A stretch of DNA of 64,000 nt from Candidatus Methanogaster sp. (GTDB taxonomy: Archaea; Halobacteriota; Methanosarcinia; Methanosarcinales; Methanogasteraceae). The notes under the pieces were generated by a model. That model was not told where the DNA came from. It did no database searches and saw nothing but the letters and a program-made list of their open reading frames with translations. Positions 44,695 to 53,206 of the stretch are shown here, piece by piece (position 1 is the stretch's first letter; every line of letters begins with the position of its first letter). The position numbers and the translations under genes are program-made. The stretch lies in contig PQXF01000006.1 of NCBI GenBank assembly GCA_003194445.1, positions 30,423-94,422 on the forward strand. The letters are read 5' to 3'.

Positions 44695-45750
44695 CTACCC
44701 CACCGTCCTCCATGGCAGTTCCCCGTATATCGAATAGATCGCCTTCTGATCAGACTCGCTTGGATGCAGTACCGCATTTAACTGGAACATCGCGGCTATG
44801 TGATCCTGCATCGTTGACGTACTCCCTTCAGCAACCTCCCGGGTGGACAGCTCCGCGATCTTCGAGACGATGTCTTTTAGCGCCTCTGATATATGGCCGG
44901 TAATCACATATAGATCCAGCAGCTCATCCAATCTACTTCGTTCGATCGTCGTAAGTGTGTAATCTGTCCATCTCATCAGTTCGGCGAGGGTACGGATGTC
45001 AAATCCGTTACCAGGTTGGATTTCCGGGGTTTCTTCCGGCATCTCTTCGCTCTGCTTCGCTTCATCGTACTGCTTAAACATCTCTGCAAAGCCCGGAGCA
45101 TGATCTGACGTCGCCTCCTGTGTAGCCCCATCATCTTCGCTCTGCTTCGCTTCCTCGTACTGCTTAAACATCTCTGCAAAGTCCGGAGCCTGATCTGGTG
45201 TTTCCTCTTGCATCGTCCCCTCCTGCTGCACCGGCATCTCATGTTGCACCGGCATTCCCTGTTGCACCGGCATCTCATGTTGCACCGGTATTCCCTGTTG
45301 CATCGGTATTCCCTGTTGCATCGGTATTCCCTGTTGCATCGGTATTCCCTGTTGCACCGGCATCTCATGTTGCACCGGCACCCCCTCCTGCACCGGCATC
45401 TCATGTTGCATCGGCATCCCCTGCTGCATCGGTGTCTCGGAAACGCCAGGTGCAGGTCCTGCGCCCATCTGCTGCCCTCCCTCCTGCGGCACCGGCGCTT
45501 CTGCAAAGTCCGGATGGGGCTCCTCTTCAAATACATCTTCAGGCTGGATGCTCCTCCCCGGGGCATCTCCTTTCAGTTCTACCTTTGTCTCTATTGAGGT
45601 GTCCGGACCATCAGTTATATCTTGAGTGTTATAAAATGGATTCTCCATATTATTCATGATCTCCCGGATATCTATCAGTAACGCTTTTATCTCCCCTTTT
45701 ACGATCTTAACCTCATTATCAAGTAATGTTAGCTTTTTATCTGATTCCAT
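44695..45750 (-). CDS. FlaD/E-type archaellum protein with repeat linker
   Basis: Cytosolic switch-ring component between CheF and the motor. The C-terminal FlaD/E domain is LAELMRWTDYTLTTIERSRL then LLDLYVITGHISEALKDIV. The N-terminus is a coiled coil (LLDNEVKIVKGEIKALLIDI). Between them lies a linker of 11 hexapeptides xQxxxP (MQQGIP, VQHEMP) and two near-identical FAEMFKQYEEAKQSE blocks, far longer than in usual FlaD/E proteins. I start at ATG 45750, behind GGAGGTGG; the track frame runs 51 codons upstream without support. 351 aa. Confidence 0.82.
   Translation of the reverse strand: MESDKKLTLLDNEVKIVKGEIKALLIDIREIMNNMENPFYNTQDITDGPDTSIETKVELKGDAPGRSIQPEDVFEEEPHPDFAEAPVPQEGGQQMGAGPAPGVSETPMQQGMPMQHEMPVQEGVPVQHEMPVQQGIPMQQGIPMQQGIPMQQGIPVQHEMPVQQGMPVQHEMPVQQEGTMQEETPDQAPDFAEMFKQYEEAKQSEDDGATQEATSDHAPGFAEMFKQYDEAKQSEEMPEETPEIQPGNGFDIRTLAELMRWTDYTLTTIERSRLDELLDLYVITGHISEALKDIVSKIAELSTREVAEGSTSTMQDHIAAMFQLNAVLHPSESDQKAIYSIYGELPWRTVG
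45232..45429 (-). repeat. 11 x 18 bp tandem repeat in the FlaD/E gene
   Basis: Exact multiple of 18 bases encoding the hexapeptides described for the FlaD/E protein; neighbouring units are near-identical, including four consecutive copies encoding QGIP. Likely to vary in number by slippage without breaking the frame. Confidence 0.85.
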
Positions 45751-45785
45751 GATTCCCACCTCCCAAAAAAATAAAGGAGGTACTC

Positions 45786-46517
45786 TTAGTTGAGTACCAT
45801 CGTCTTCTGTATCGAGCCTGGTGCGGTCTTTGTGATCGTCAGAGTCGCTCCCTGTCCTGGCTTTATGTCGATCACGAACTCTTCGTAAGCTCCTACGCCC
45901 CATGCTGGCAATGCTATCAGCATCAGCATCTTCTCTGTCGGGTCGAGCATGTTGGAAGTGCCCGCCTCATCTGTCAGCAGGGAGTATGCCCACTGTCCGG
46001 ACGTTGACGTTAACGTAAAGTTACCGCTACTTGCATTGCCACTCGAGTCAACAAGAGCCGTAGTTACAGCTTCCACCTCGGCTACATACGTGTCAACATC
46101 GCTGTACGAGACCACAATCTTATCCATGTCGACCGGATTCTGCCCTGCTGCAAGTTCCACCTGGATCTCAACAAGGTTAAGCCCGGTTGTGTTCTCTTTG
46201 TTCTTAGTCGCTGTACTATTGCCCCATGCGTAGTAGCTGTAGTAGTCACCACTAGCATTCCATATCCCGTCCGAGTCCACTTTGCCATACGTCCACCCGT
46301 GCCCGGCTATATAGCCGCCAATCTCCAGAGAGGATGTTGCCTGATCAACGCCTGTGTGGATGACCTCCTTGCTCTTCTCAGATGTGAAGAAGCCAGCACC
46401 CAGTACCACATAGCTGAATACCGCTGCAACCACCACAAACGCGGTCAGCACGATAGCAGCTTCAAGACCGGTGAAAGCTCTCTCATCCCTAAGCAGTTTA
46501 TTGTTAAATAGTCTCAT
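45786..46517 (-). CDS. flaB3: archaellin (third in operon)
   Basis: Structural subunit of the archaellum. Type III signal peptide MRLFNNKLLRDERA is cut before FTGLEAAIVL, and the hydrophobic assembly helix follows (VLTAFVVVAAVFSYVVLGAGFF). A variable outer beta domain completes it, with several NxS/T glycosylation sequons. I start at ATG 46517, after GAGGTG. 243 aa. The N-terminal ~55 codons are nearly identical at DNA level to flaB2. Confidence 0.92.
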   Translation of the reverse strand: MRLFNNKLLRDERAFTGLEAAIVLTAFVVVAAVFSYVVLGAGFFTSEKSKEVIHTGVDQATSSLEIGGYIAGHGWTYGKVDSDGIWNASGDYYSYYAWGNSTATKNKENTTGLNLVEIQVELAAGQNPVDMDKIVVSYSDVDTYVAEVEAVTTALVDSSGNASSGNFTLTSTSGQWAYSLLTDEAGTSNMLDPTEKMLMLIALPAWGVGAYEEFVIDIKPGQGATLTITKTAPGSIQKTMVLN

Positions 46518-46527
46518 CTTCATCACC

Positions 46528-47091
46528 TCAGTACAACCTCGTTATCCTGTTTATCGCGCCCGGCGTCGTCTTCGCTAACACCAGTGATCCACCCTGGCTC
46601 GGCTTGAACTCAAGCTCGAACTCTGTGTAGGTTCCAAGATCCTCTGCACCATGAATCGTTGCCCTAATCTCAGCTTTTTCGTGCGCTTCAAGCATGTTAT
46701 CGCTGTCACCTTCAAAGACTGTGTATGACCATGTCAGCGATGAATTGTGCACGGTCGCTGACGTATATGCTATCGTCGCCTGACTGAGATCGAGCGGGTT
46801 GTTGCCCGCGGTCAACTCGATGGTGAAGTTGATATAGTCTATATCACAGACACCGTCGAGAGTGGTATCATTTATGCCGACAATGTCGCCAACCACCTCT
46901 GCCGATGATGTTGCCTGATCAACGCCCGTGTGGATGACTTCCTTGCTCTTCTCTGATGTGAAGAAGCCAGCACCCAGTACCACATAGCTGAATACCGCTG
47001 CAACCACCACAAACGCGGTCAGCACGATAGCAGCTTCAAGACCGGTGAAAGCTCTCTCATCCTTAAGCAGTTTATTGTTAAATAGTCTCAT
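46528..47091 (-). CDS. flaB2: archaellin (second in operon)
   Basis: Archaellin with signal peptide MRLFNNKLLKDERA, cleavage before FTGLEAAIVL and the same assembly helix. Start ATG 47091 behind GAGGTG. At 187 aa it is the shortest of the three, with a reduced outer domain. It shares an almost identical N-terminal DNA segment with flaB3, consistent with recent duplication or gene conversion. Confidence 0.92.
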   Translation of the reverse strand: MRLFNNKLLKDERAFTGLEAAIVLTAFVVVAAVFSYVVLGAGFFTSEKSKEVIHTGVDQATSSAEVVGDIVGINDTTLDGVCDIDYINFTIELTAGNNPLDLSQATIAYTSATVHNSSLTWSYTVFEGDSDNMLEAHEKAEIRATIHGAEDLGTYTEFELEFKPSQGGSLVLAKTTPGAINRITRLY

Positions 47092-47103
47092 TTTCATCAC
47101 CTC

Positions 47104-47778
47104 TTAGTACAATACCATTATGGTATCGATAGCTCCCGGGACCGTCTTTTCTATTGCAAGAGATGCCCCACTCGCTGGTTTCAGCTCCACCTGCAACTGC
47201 TTATTGATTGCAACTCCGCCGATACCGTTTCCCGCTTCAGTAGGCAGGTAGATTTTCACCTGTGCCATCTCGCCGGTCTCGAGCATGACATCGTCATCCC
47301 CGTGATCACCGTCCTGACCTGCGACAAAGGCAAAATCCCATTCCCCAGCACTGTTTGCCTCTATACTCTGGTATGGGGATCCTCCAGTGTCAGTATATGT
47401 AAGACTTCCGTTGTACACGTACTGGTCTGCATACGCTACCGTCAACTTGGACAGGTCAACCGGATTGTTGCCCGCTGTCAGCTGTATGTATACCGTTACA
47501 GCCCCTAACCTGTTCGTACCATCACTGGTCGCACTAGTATTCTTGTGACCTATCACATCTCCCGCGAGTTCGACCGAAGAAGTCGCCTGGTCCATACCCG
47601 TGTGGATGACCTCCTTGCTCTTCTCCGATGTGAAGAATCCCGCTCCGAGCACCACATAGCTGAATACAGCAGCCACCACCACAAACGCTGTCAACACGAT
47701 TGCTGCTTCCAGACCTGTGAATGCCTTTTCGTCCTTCCCAAAGTCCTTGAACTTCCCAAGGAATTTCAATATGTTCAT
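47104..47778 (-). CDS. flaB1: archaellin (first in operon)
   Basis: First and promoter-proximal archaellin. Signal peptide MNILKFLGKFKDFGKDEKA cut before FTGLEAAIVL; the helix and HTGMDQATSS region match the others. Start ATG 47778, behind AGGAGG, replaces the track start at 47811. 224 aa. Its leader is more distinct from flaB2/flaB3, so it is the older paralogue or has its own role (hook or base) - inference. Confidence 0.92.
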   Translation of the reverse strand: MNILKFLGKFKDFGKDEKAFTGLEAAIVLTAFVVVAAVFSYVVLGAGFFTSEKSKEVIHTGMDQATSSVELAGDVIGHKNTSATSDGTNRLGAVTVYIQLTAGNNPVDLSKLTVAYADQYVYNGSLTYTDTGGSPYQSIEANSAGEWDFAFVAGQDGDHGDDDVMLETGEMAQVKIYLPTEAGNGIGGVAINKQLQVELKPASGASLAIEKTVPGAIDTIMVLY

Positions 47779-47821
47779 ATTTGTTTCCTCCTGTATTGTT
47801 GTATACCCCACTCACCCACCA

Positions 47822-47842
47822 ACCTCATGATGATAATGAGGT
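47822..47842. promoter_or_regulatory. inverted repeat at the archaellum promoter
   Basis: Arms ACCTCAT and ATGAGGT about 45-60 bases upstream of flaB1 and ~25 bases after a TATA-like element, i.e. at the predicted transcription start. The same word pair recurs before the surface-protein operon (54446) and half of it before cheF. Confidence 0.55.
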
Positions 47843-47866
47843 ACAATGTAAACTATGTTTTGGAGG

Positions 47867-47875
47867 TATATTAAG
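47867..47875 (-). promoter_or_regulatory. TATA box of the archaellum operon
   Basis: CTTAATATA on the minus strand, about 90 bases before flaB1. Only 67 bases from the IS4 left end, so the insertion may have removed upstream promoter elements such as the BRE or activator sites. Confidence 0.5.
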
Positions 47876-47942
47876 AAAATTGTGGAAAAATCACTTCTTT
47901 TCCTTTTGCAAAGATCGCGAAACGAAAAGTTTACATATTGCC

Positions 47943-49461
47943 CAATACCACTACCTTAAGAAAATAATCCGATAGAATCAATAAAGTATATGTACTTGGC
48001 ATCTTATTATGTTAGCATAAAGTTTCGTAAATTATTACGAATCCACAAACTAGGTGTCAACAATGTTCAATTCTATCCACAAACGGATTTCCTACCAGAT
48101 AATCGCACTGAGGCTATGCTTTGCCCAAATCGATGGTTTGCCCTTCAGCGATATCCTTTCGGCTGAAACCATCCGGAATATTATGGATGAAGAAGTAGGC
48201 AGTTATCGAGACCGTATATATTCCCCTCTAATCACCCTATCTGCATTCTTGTCCCAAGTACTCAGTTCGGATCATTCCTGCCGAAATGCAGTAGCAAAGG
48301 TGCTTGCGGAACGAGTGGCGCAAGGCGAGTCGCCCTGCTCATCAAACACCAAATCTTATTGCAAAGCCAGATTACGCCTTCCTACAAGTCTTGTCAGGCG
48401 ATTAGTGCGTGAGACTGGTAAATTGCTGCATCTGAAGTCAGAAGAGGGTTGGAAATGGAAAGGTCGTTCAGTTAAGCTTGTAGATGGAACGACGGTCTCA
48501 ATGCCAGATACCCCTGAAAACCAGAAGACATATCCACAGCCTGAAGGGCAGAAACCGGGTGTAGGCTTTCCAATCGCCCGTATCGTCGCTATAATCTCAT
48601 TATCTTGCGGAGCAGTCCTTGACGTAGCGATCGGACCTTACAAGGGCAAGGAAACTGGTGAACATGCTCTGTTACGCCAGATATTGGACAGCATATCTGC
48701 AGGCGATATTATATTGGGAGATCGCTACTATTGTTCGTATTTCTTGATTGTCATGCTACAGTGGTTGGGCGCGGACTCGGTCTTCCGGATCCATGGCAGC
48801 CGCAAAAGCGATTTCCGCCGAGGTAAGCATCTTGGCAAAAAAGACCACATCGTTATATGGAAAAAGCCAAAACAACGACCGAATTGGATGGATGAGTCCA
48901 TGTACCGCCAAATGCCAGACACGCTTACAATACGCGAGATCAAAATCAATAGAAAAGTTATTACTACCACTCTCCTTGACCCAAAAAAATTTACAAGAGA
49001 GGAAATAGATGAACTTTACACGAAACGGTGGTTGATCGAAGTGGACTTCAGGTTCATCAAAACAGTTCTCCAGATGGATATTTTGAGGTGCAAAACACCT
49101 GACATGGTTTATAAGGAAATCTGGGTGAATTTGCTGGCGTATAATCTGATCCGAACGGTCATGGCGCAAGCGGCGCATCGTTATAACCTTCCACCACGAA
49201 CATTGAGTTTCAAAGGCACGTTACAGCAGTTAAATGCATTTAAGGAGAGATTTCTGCGCACTGCCAAAAAACATTTGTCTACTATGTGCAAATATCTTCT
49301 GGAAGCTATTGTCAGTCATCGTGTGGGGAATAGACATAGGCGCAGTGAACTGCGTGCCGTCAAACGACGGCGTAAACCTTATCCGTTACTCACTAAACCA
49401 CGAGAAGAAGCTCGTAATGAATTATGTGGAGGTGGGGTATCTGCTTAAGGTAGTGGTATTA
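47943..49461 (+). mobile_element. intact IS4-family insertion sequence
   Basis: 1519 bp element with a 17-base perfect terminal repeat (AATACCACTACCTTAAG, 47944-47960 and its complement at 49444-49460). Flanked by an exact 10-base target duplication ACATATTGCC at 47933-47942 and 49462-49471. The 10-base duplication fits the ISH8 group of IS4. It sits between the archaellum promoter and the downstream end of the surface-protein operon. A truncated sister is at 1118-2032. The intact duplication and open gene mean the insertion is recent. Confidence 0.95.
48063..49448 (+). CDS. IS4-family transposase
   Basis: 461 aa DDE transposase. First Asp in VKLVDGTTVSMPD, second in IILGDRYYCSY, and the YREK signature YTKRWLIEVDFRFIK with the catalytic Glu. 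Start ATG 48063 matches the decayed copy; the track start is a GTG nine bases earlier. Full length, and no frameshift is seen. Confidence 0.94.
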   Translation: MFNSIHKRISYQIIALRLCFAQIDGLPFSDILSAETIRNIMDEEVGSYRDRIYSPLITLSAFLSQVLSSDHSCRNAVAKVLAERVAQGESPCSSNTKSYCKARLRLPTSLVRRLVRETGKLLHLKSEEGWKWKGRSVKLVDGTTVSMPDTPENQKTYPQPEGQKPGVGFPIARIVAIISLSCGAVLDVAIGPYKGKETGEHALLRQILDSISAGDIILGDRYYCSYFLIVMLQWLGADSVFRIHGSRKSDFRRGKHLGKKDHIVIWKKPKQRPNWMDESMYRQMPDTLTIREIKINRKVITTTLLDPKKFTREEIDELYTKRWLIEVDFRFIKTVLQMDILRCKTPDMVYKEIWVNLLAYNLIRTVMAQAAHRYNLPPRTLSFKGTLQQLNAFKERFLRTAKKHLSTMCKYLLEAIVSHRVGNRHRRSELRAVKRRRKPYPLLTKPREEARNELCGGGVSA

Positions 49462-49485
49462 ACATATTGCCTGTTTGGCGCATAA

Positions 49486-51576
49486 TCATCCTTTGTTATT
49501 CGGGATAAAGATCGTTTGCTCGCCAAACGTCAACTTTTTATCCTTTATTAACTTCTTATAGAACTTCTCATTCAGTTTTATCGTTCTCTTTTTACTATTC
49601 TTAGTAACTGTTATCTCATATTCACTGCCTACCTTCCGTATGCTCGATACAGCCCAGGATAACCCGTCATCCAGTCCTTCCTTATTCCCTTTCTGTTCTC
49701 TTGCAATCCTGCCCCACAGCAGGAACGCCGCAGCAAGGACAACGATTCCAATCGCCGCATATATCAGTAGATCAAACAGGTTCCCGCCCTCCGGTTCATC
49801 CTTCGGACCGGAAGCATTGGCGGGCAAGACACCGGTCCCATTCTCAAAAGCGGGTGTGGACACTTTCGGAGGGGGCTCTGACTGATCTGACCGGTTACCG
49901 GATGTTACATTCTCAGATGTTACAATCTCAGAGGTCAGATTCTCAGATGTCACATTGTAGTCCGGCACTGCCACAGGAAGACCCAAGATCGAGGAGAAGA
50001 CCACACCACCGTAGTCATTTCGAGCTATGAACCAAGCCTCTGCGCGAGAAAGATTCAGTTCACGATCAGATTGTACGTGATATGAAAACCCGATGGACTG
50101 TTCCGGCTCCAGGAGAATGTCATTTGCCATCAGGAGATACGAATCATCGGCTATGCGGAGATCGAAATCCCCTCCGGTGGGGATGCCAGTGCCTTCATCC
50201 ATGCCACCCTCGGTGTAGCGCGCGTATATGGGTATGGTGTCTGTGAGGTCTACGAGCGCGGCGCGATCACCATCGTTCTGCAGGTTAAGTGCCACCCGGT
50301 GCGTCCCATTGCCCGATTCCGTGATCGTCTTTGTGAGTTTGATGTGAGGTCCGTGAACCGTGATGGTAGCACCATCCGAACGCCACGAATGTTTCGTCCC
50401 GTAGAAATCCGCTCTGACAACCGTTGTATTCACTACATGCTTGCCAGGCTTTGTCGGCACAAGTTTGTACCGTATACGATAGGGATGCTCCTTAGATACA
50501 CACGTAAGCGATCCTTCCTCGTGAACCTCTGCAACCCTGAATCCGTCGGGTATCGGAGGGTCGGTGATATTGAGATCGTAGAGAGGGTAGAAGCCGATAT
50601 TACGGATGCTGACTTCCACGATGCTCCACTCGCTAACGTTATATATCAGGGCTTCCGGCATGGATATGGCGATCTCCTCCAGACTCAGATTCGAGCTTAT
50701 AAGGTTGCACCGACTCATACTGATCTCGTCGTAGCAGACCAATTGTGTAACCAGCAACTGAGGGTCGGTGCAGGATAGCGTCAGTGATTTGTTTGTGCAG
50801 TACCGCTTCTCCTGTATGTCAACTCCCTCAGCGGATACTGATATGGTGTAATTGATCCGGTACGGCGAGGTTACCCCATTCCATGCCGGTGCAGCAACAG
50901 TGAAATTGATCGATCCGGCATCACCCTTCTCCATACACCCAAGACTTTCGCATATCATCTGATCATGGAACTCAAAACCCTGATCTACAAGTTTCAGTTC
51001 TCCGAGATCAATCCATACCGCAACATCCTCGATCCATGCTCCTCCCTTATTCTTAACCTCTATCGAGATCGTCGTCTCCTCTCCCGGAGCATACTGATCG
51101 GATGACACGTTGATCCCATAGTGAGTCTCGGATGTCGCACCGATCTCGATATCGAGCCTGGGGTTCTCTCCGCGATACAGATCCAGATGTGCTGATGGGG
51201 TTTCATGTATATCTGTAGTTATACCCGTCAATACTACCCTCATATCAGCGCCCCAGTTAAACCAATCCTCCCCTGGCCGCGTATCGAGATACAGAACCTT
51301 TTCCCTAACGACCCCATCTTTCTCAATCGATATGAGCGCTGCACTCAGATCCTGATTGAAATCAGAAGCCCGTATAGTATACACAGCATCATCCGCTTCG
51401 AATTCGTATGCCGTGCTCCAGGCAAGGATCGTGCTACCGCTGCTCACCCACACAACGTCGGCGTCAAGATCATCATCAGGACATTCATTCGTGGCGGCGA
51501 TTGCCGGTTGCAGCAGCATTGAAAGTAGGATTGCGAAAATTACTCTCCTACCAGGGTCATGAAACTTGATATCCAC
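49486..51576 (-). CDS. surface-anchored protein with C-terminal cytoplasmic tail
   Basis: Predicted signal peptide (RVIFAILLSMLLQPAIA), a large extracytoplasmic region with COG1361-like beta domains (ISIEVKNKGGAWIEDVAVWI, SIVEVSIRNIGFYPL), an S/T- and NxT-rich stalk before a transmembrane segment (LLIYAAIGIVVLAAAFLLWG), and a basic tail. The tail RTIKLNEKFYKKLIK...LTFGEQTI matches the tail of the upstream gene. Many glycosylation sequons. Start uncertain: GTG 51576 (696 aa) fits the signal peptide; the track ATG at 51630 overlaps the previous gene. Last of a three-gene operon; the IS4 element lies just downstream. Confidence 0.7.
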   Translation of the reverse strand: MDIKFHDPGRRVIFAILLSMLLQPAIAATNECPDDDLDADVVWVSSGSTILAWSTAYEFEADDAVYTIRASDFNQDLSAALISIEKDGVVREKVLYLDTRPGEDWFNWGADMRVVLTGITTDIHETPSAHLDLYRGENPRLDIEIGATSETHYGINVSSDQYAPGEETTISIEVKNKGGAWIEDVAVWIDLGELKLVDQGFEFHDQMICESLGCMEKGDAGSINFTVAAPAWNGVTSPYRINYTISVSAEGVDIQEKRYCTNKSLTLSCTDPQLLVTQLVCYDEISMSRCNLISSNLSLEEIAISMPEALIYNVSEWSIVEVSIRNIGFYPLYDLNITDPPIPDGFRVAEVHEEGSLTCVSKEHPYRIRYKLVPTKPGKHVVNTTVVRADFYGTKHSWRSDGATITVHGPHIKLTKTITESGNGTHRVALNLQNDGDRAALVDLTDTIPIYARYTEGGMDEGTGIPTGGDFDLRIADDSYLLMANDILLEPEQSIGFSYHVQSDRELNLSRAEAWFIARNDYGGVVFSSILGLPVAVPDYNVTSENLTSEIVTSENVTSGNRSDQSEPPPKVSTPAFENGTGVLPANASGPKDEPEGGNLFDLLIYAAIGIVVLAAAFLLWGRIAREQKGNKEGLDDGLSWAVSSIRKVGSEYEITVTKNSKKRTIKLNEKFYKKLIKDKKLTFGEQTIFIPNNKG

Positions 51577-51592
51577 CCCTCCGTGATATGTA

Positions 51593-53206
51593 CTACTTTT
51601 TTGGCTTGACCACAATCGTATGCTTGCCAAACGTCATCTTTCTCTTCTTTATTAATTTCTTATATAACTTCTCATTCAGTTTTATCGTTTTCTTCTTATC
51701 GTCCTTATCGATTGTTATCAGATAGTCCTCACCCTTCTTCTTCATGGCTGATACCGTCCATGATAACTCATCATCCGCGCCGCCTGCCTGCCCTTTCCGT
51801 TTTTTTATGACCTTAGTGTATAGAAGGAACCCTGCAACAACGACCACAATCGCAAGCAGTATGTAAATCAGTATACCTGGTATGTTCCTGCCCCCGGATC
51901 GGTCATCAGAACCGGAAGCATTTGTCGTCTCATTCGTCTCGTTTTCGGATGAAAATGCAGCCTTTGGGCTTATGAACGAGATCGTAAGCGAATCACCTGC
52001 GATATCCGGTGAAGGTGTTTCTGCATTTATCGTCACGTCGCCCGCATCACCACACTCTACCATGGTTGCTGCCCTGCCCCCATCGGTCTCTACTTCTCTT
52101 GTTAAAAGAACGGCATTTCCTGAAACGATTGAGAAATTTATTGTTACTGTGGTGTTTTCCACGAGCGTTCCACCCTCATCAACAACCAGTGCGGTTATGT
52201 TGCAGGTTGCAGATCCCCCCTCCTGTAATACGGTAGTGGTTTTATCTGCGCTCAATTGAATTCTCTTATTATGTTCAATGTAGGTCATATAAACAGGCGC
52301 AGATTCGTTGCTCGGGTTTCCTGCTCTGTCCACTGCAACCGCTGTTATCGTGTTGTTGCCCACATCCAGGCCGATGTTTGGTAACGTAAAGTAACCGGAG
52401 TCTGACGCAGATATATTATTTTTTTCGATTTCATTTACAAATATGTGAACAATCGACTCTGTCTCGGAAGTTCCTGATATTGCAATCGTGCTTTTGTTGA
52501 CGGTTGGAGTGGGGATTGGGGAGATGATTGGTGCATCCGGTGGAATTGTATCAAGTGTGATATGGATCGGATTTGACCGTAGTTCCGAATCAACCGCTTT
52601 CATAACGATTTCATTATCCCCTTCCGATAGCGTGATTGCCGTAGTGAAGTTGTTGCCGCTGGTTATCTCTACAGTCCCGACAGGATTTTTGTTTAAGTAA
52701 ACTTCAAGGCTCTTCTCAGAGCTAAATCCGGTTATGTTAAGCGCAGTTTTGTTTGTAGGCGAGGTTGCTGGCGATACTGAAATCCCTCTCATATCCATAG
52801 TTATCCATGTGCCGCGCGATAATATGCCGCTTCCACCAGCGTCAATCGGTGTAAAAATGATCAAACCGCAGTACACATCGGCAGTCTCTACTTTTACCGA
52901 TACTTTCAGATCATGGGCAGTTCTTTCAGAGATATAAAATTCGTCTTCATAACTTATTCCGATGCCGAGATCGGATGCTGTTCTGTTGTATAGCGCAGGC
53001 TCTTTTGCACATACGCTACACGGTTCTGTCCATCGATCTTCCACTACTATCCGTCCACTGTAATCTTCACTCGAAACTACCAGAGTGAATGTAAATTCGT
53101 CCGTGTATGGGACATGATATGATTCTTCACTCGGGACGATGATATCTGCTGCCGATGAAATTCCTATCAAAGAAAATAAAAAAAGAGGAAGTAGAATTCT
53201 TTTCAT
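51593..53206 (-). CDS. surface-anchored Ig-like protein with shared tail
   Basis: Signal peptide ILLPLFLFSLIGISSA, then two or more Ig-like/Big domains (SPIPTPTVNKSTIAISGTSE, VGNNTITAVAVDRAGNPSNE), a Big_1/invasin-like domain (LVVDEGGTLVENTTVTINFS), a transmembrane segment (IPGILIYILLAIVVVVAGFLL) and a basic cytoplasmic tail with KKTIKLNEKLYKKLIKKRKM. 537 aa. Four-base overlap with the upstream gene. Probably part of an extracellular structure or S-layer-associated receptor; role unknown. Confidence 0.78.
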   Translation of the reverse strand: MKRILLPLFLFSLIGISSAADIIVPSEESYHVPYTDEFTFTLVVSSEDYSGRIVVEDRWTEPCSVCAKEPALYNRTASDLGIGISYEDEFYISERTAHDLKVSVKVETADVYCGLIIFTPIDAGGSGILSRGTWITMDMRGISVSPATSPTNKTALNITGFSSEKSLEVYLNKNPVGTVEITSGNNFTTAITLSEGDNEIVMKAVDSELRSNPIHITLDTIPPDAPIISPIPTPTVNKSTIAISGTSETESIVHIFVNEIEKNNISASDSGYFTLPNIGLDVGNNTITAVAVDRAGNPSNESAPVYMTYIEHNKRIQLSADKTTTVLQEGGSATCNITALVVDEGGTLVENTTVTINFSIVSGNAVLLTREVETDGGRAATMVECGDAGDVTINAETPSPDIAGDSLTISFISPKAAFSSENETNETTNASGSDDRSGGRNIPGILIYILLAIVVVVAGFLLYTKVIKKRKGQAGGADDELSWTVSAMKKKGEDYLITIDKDDKKKTIKLNEKLYKKLIKKRKMTFGKHTIVVKPKK

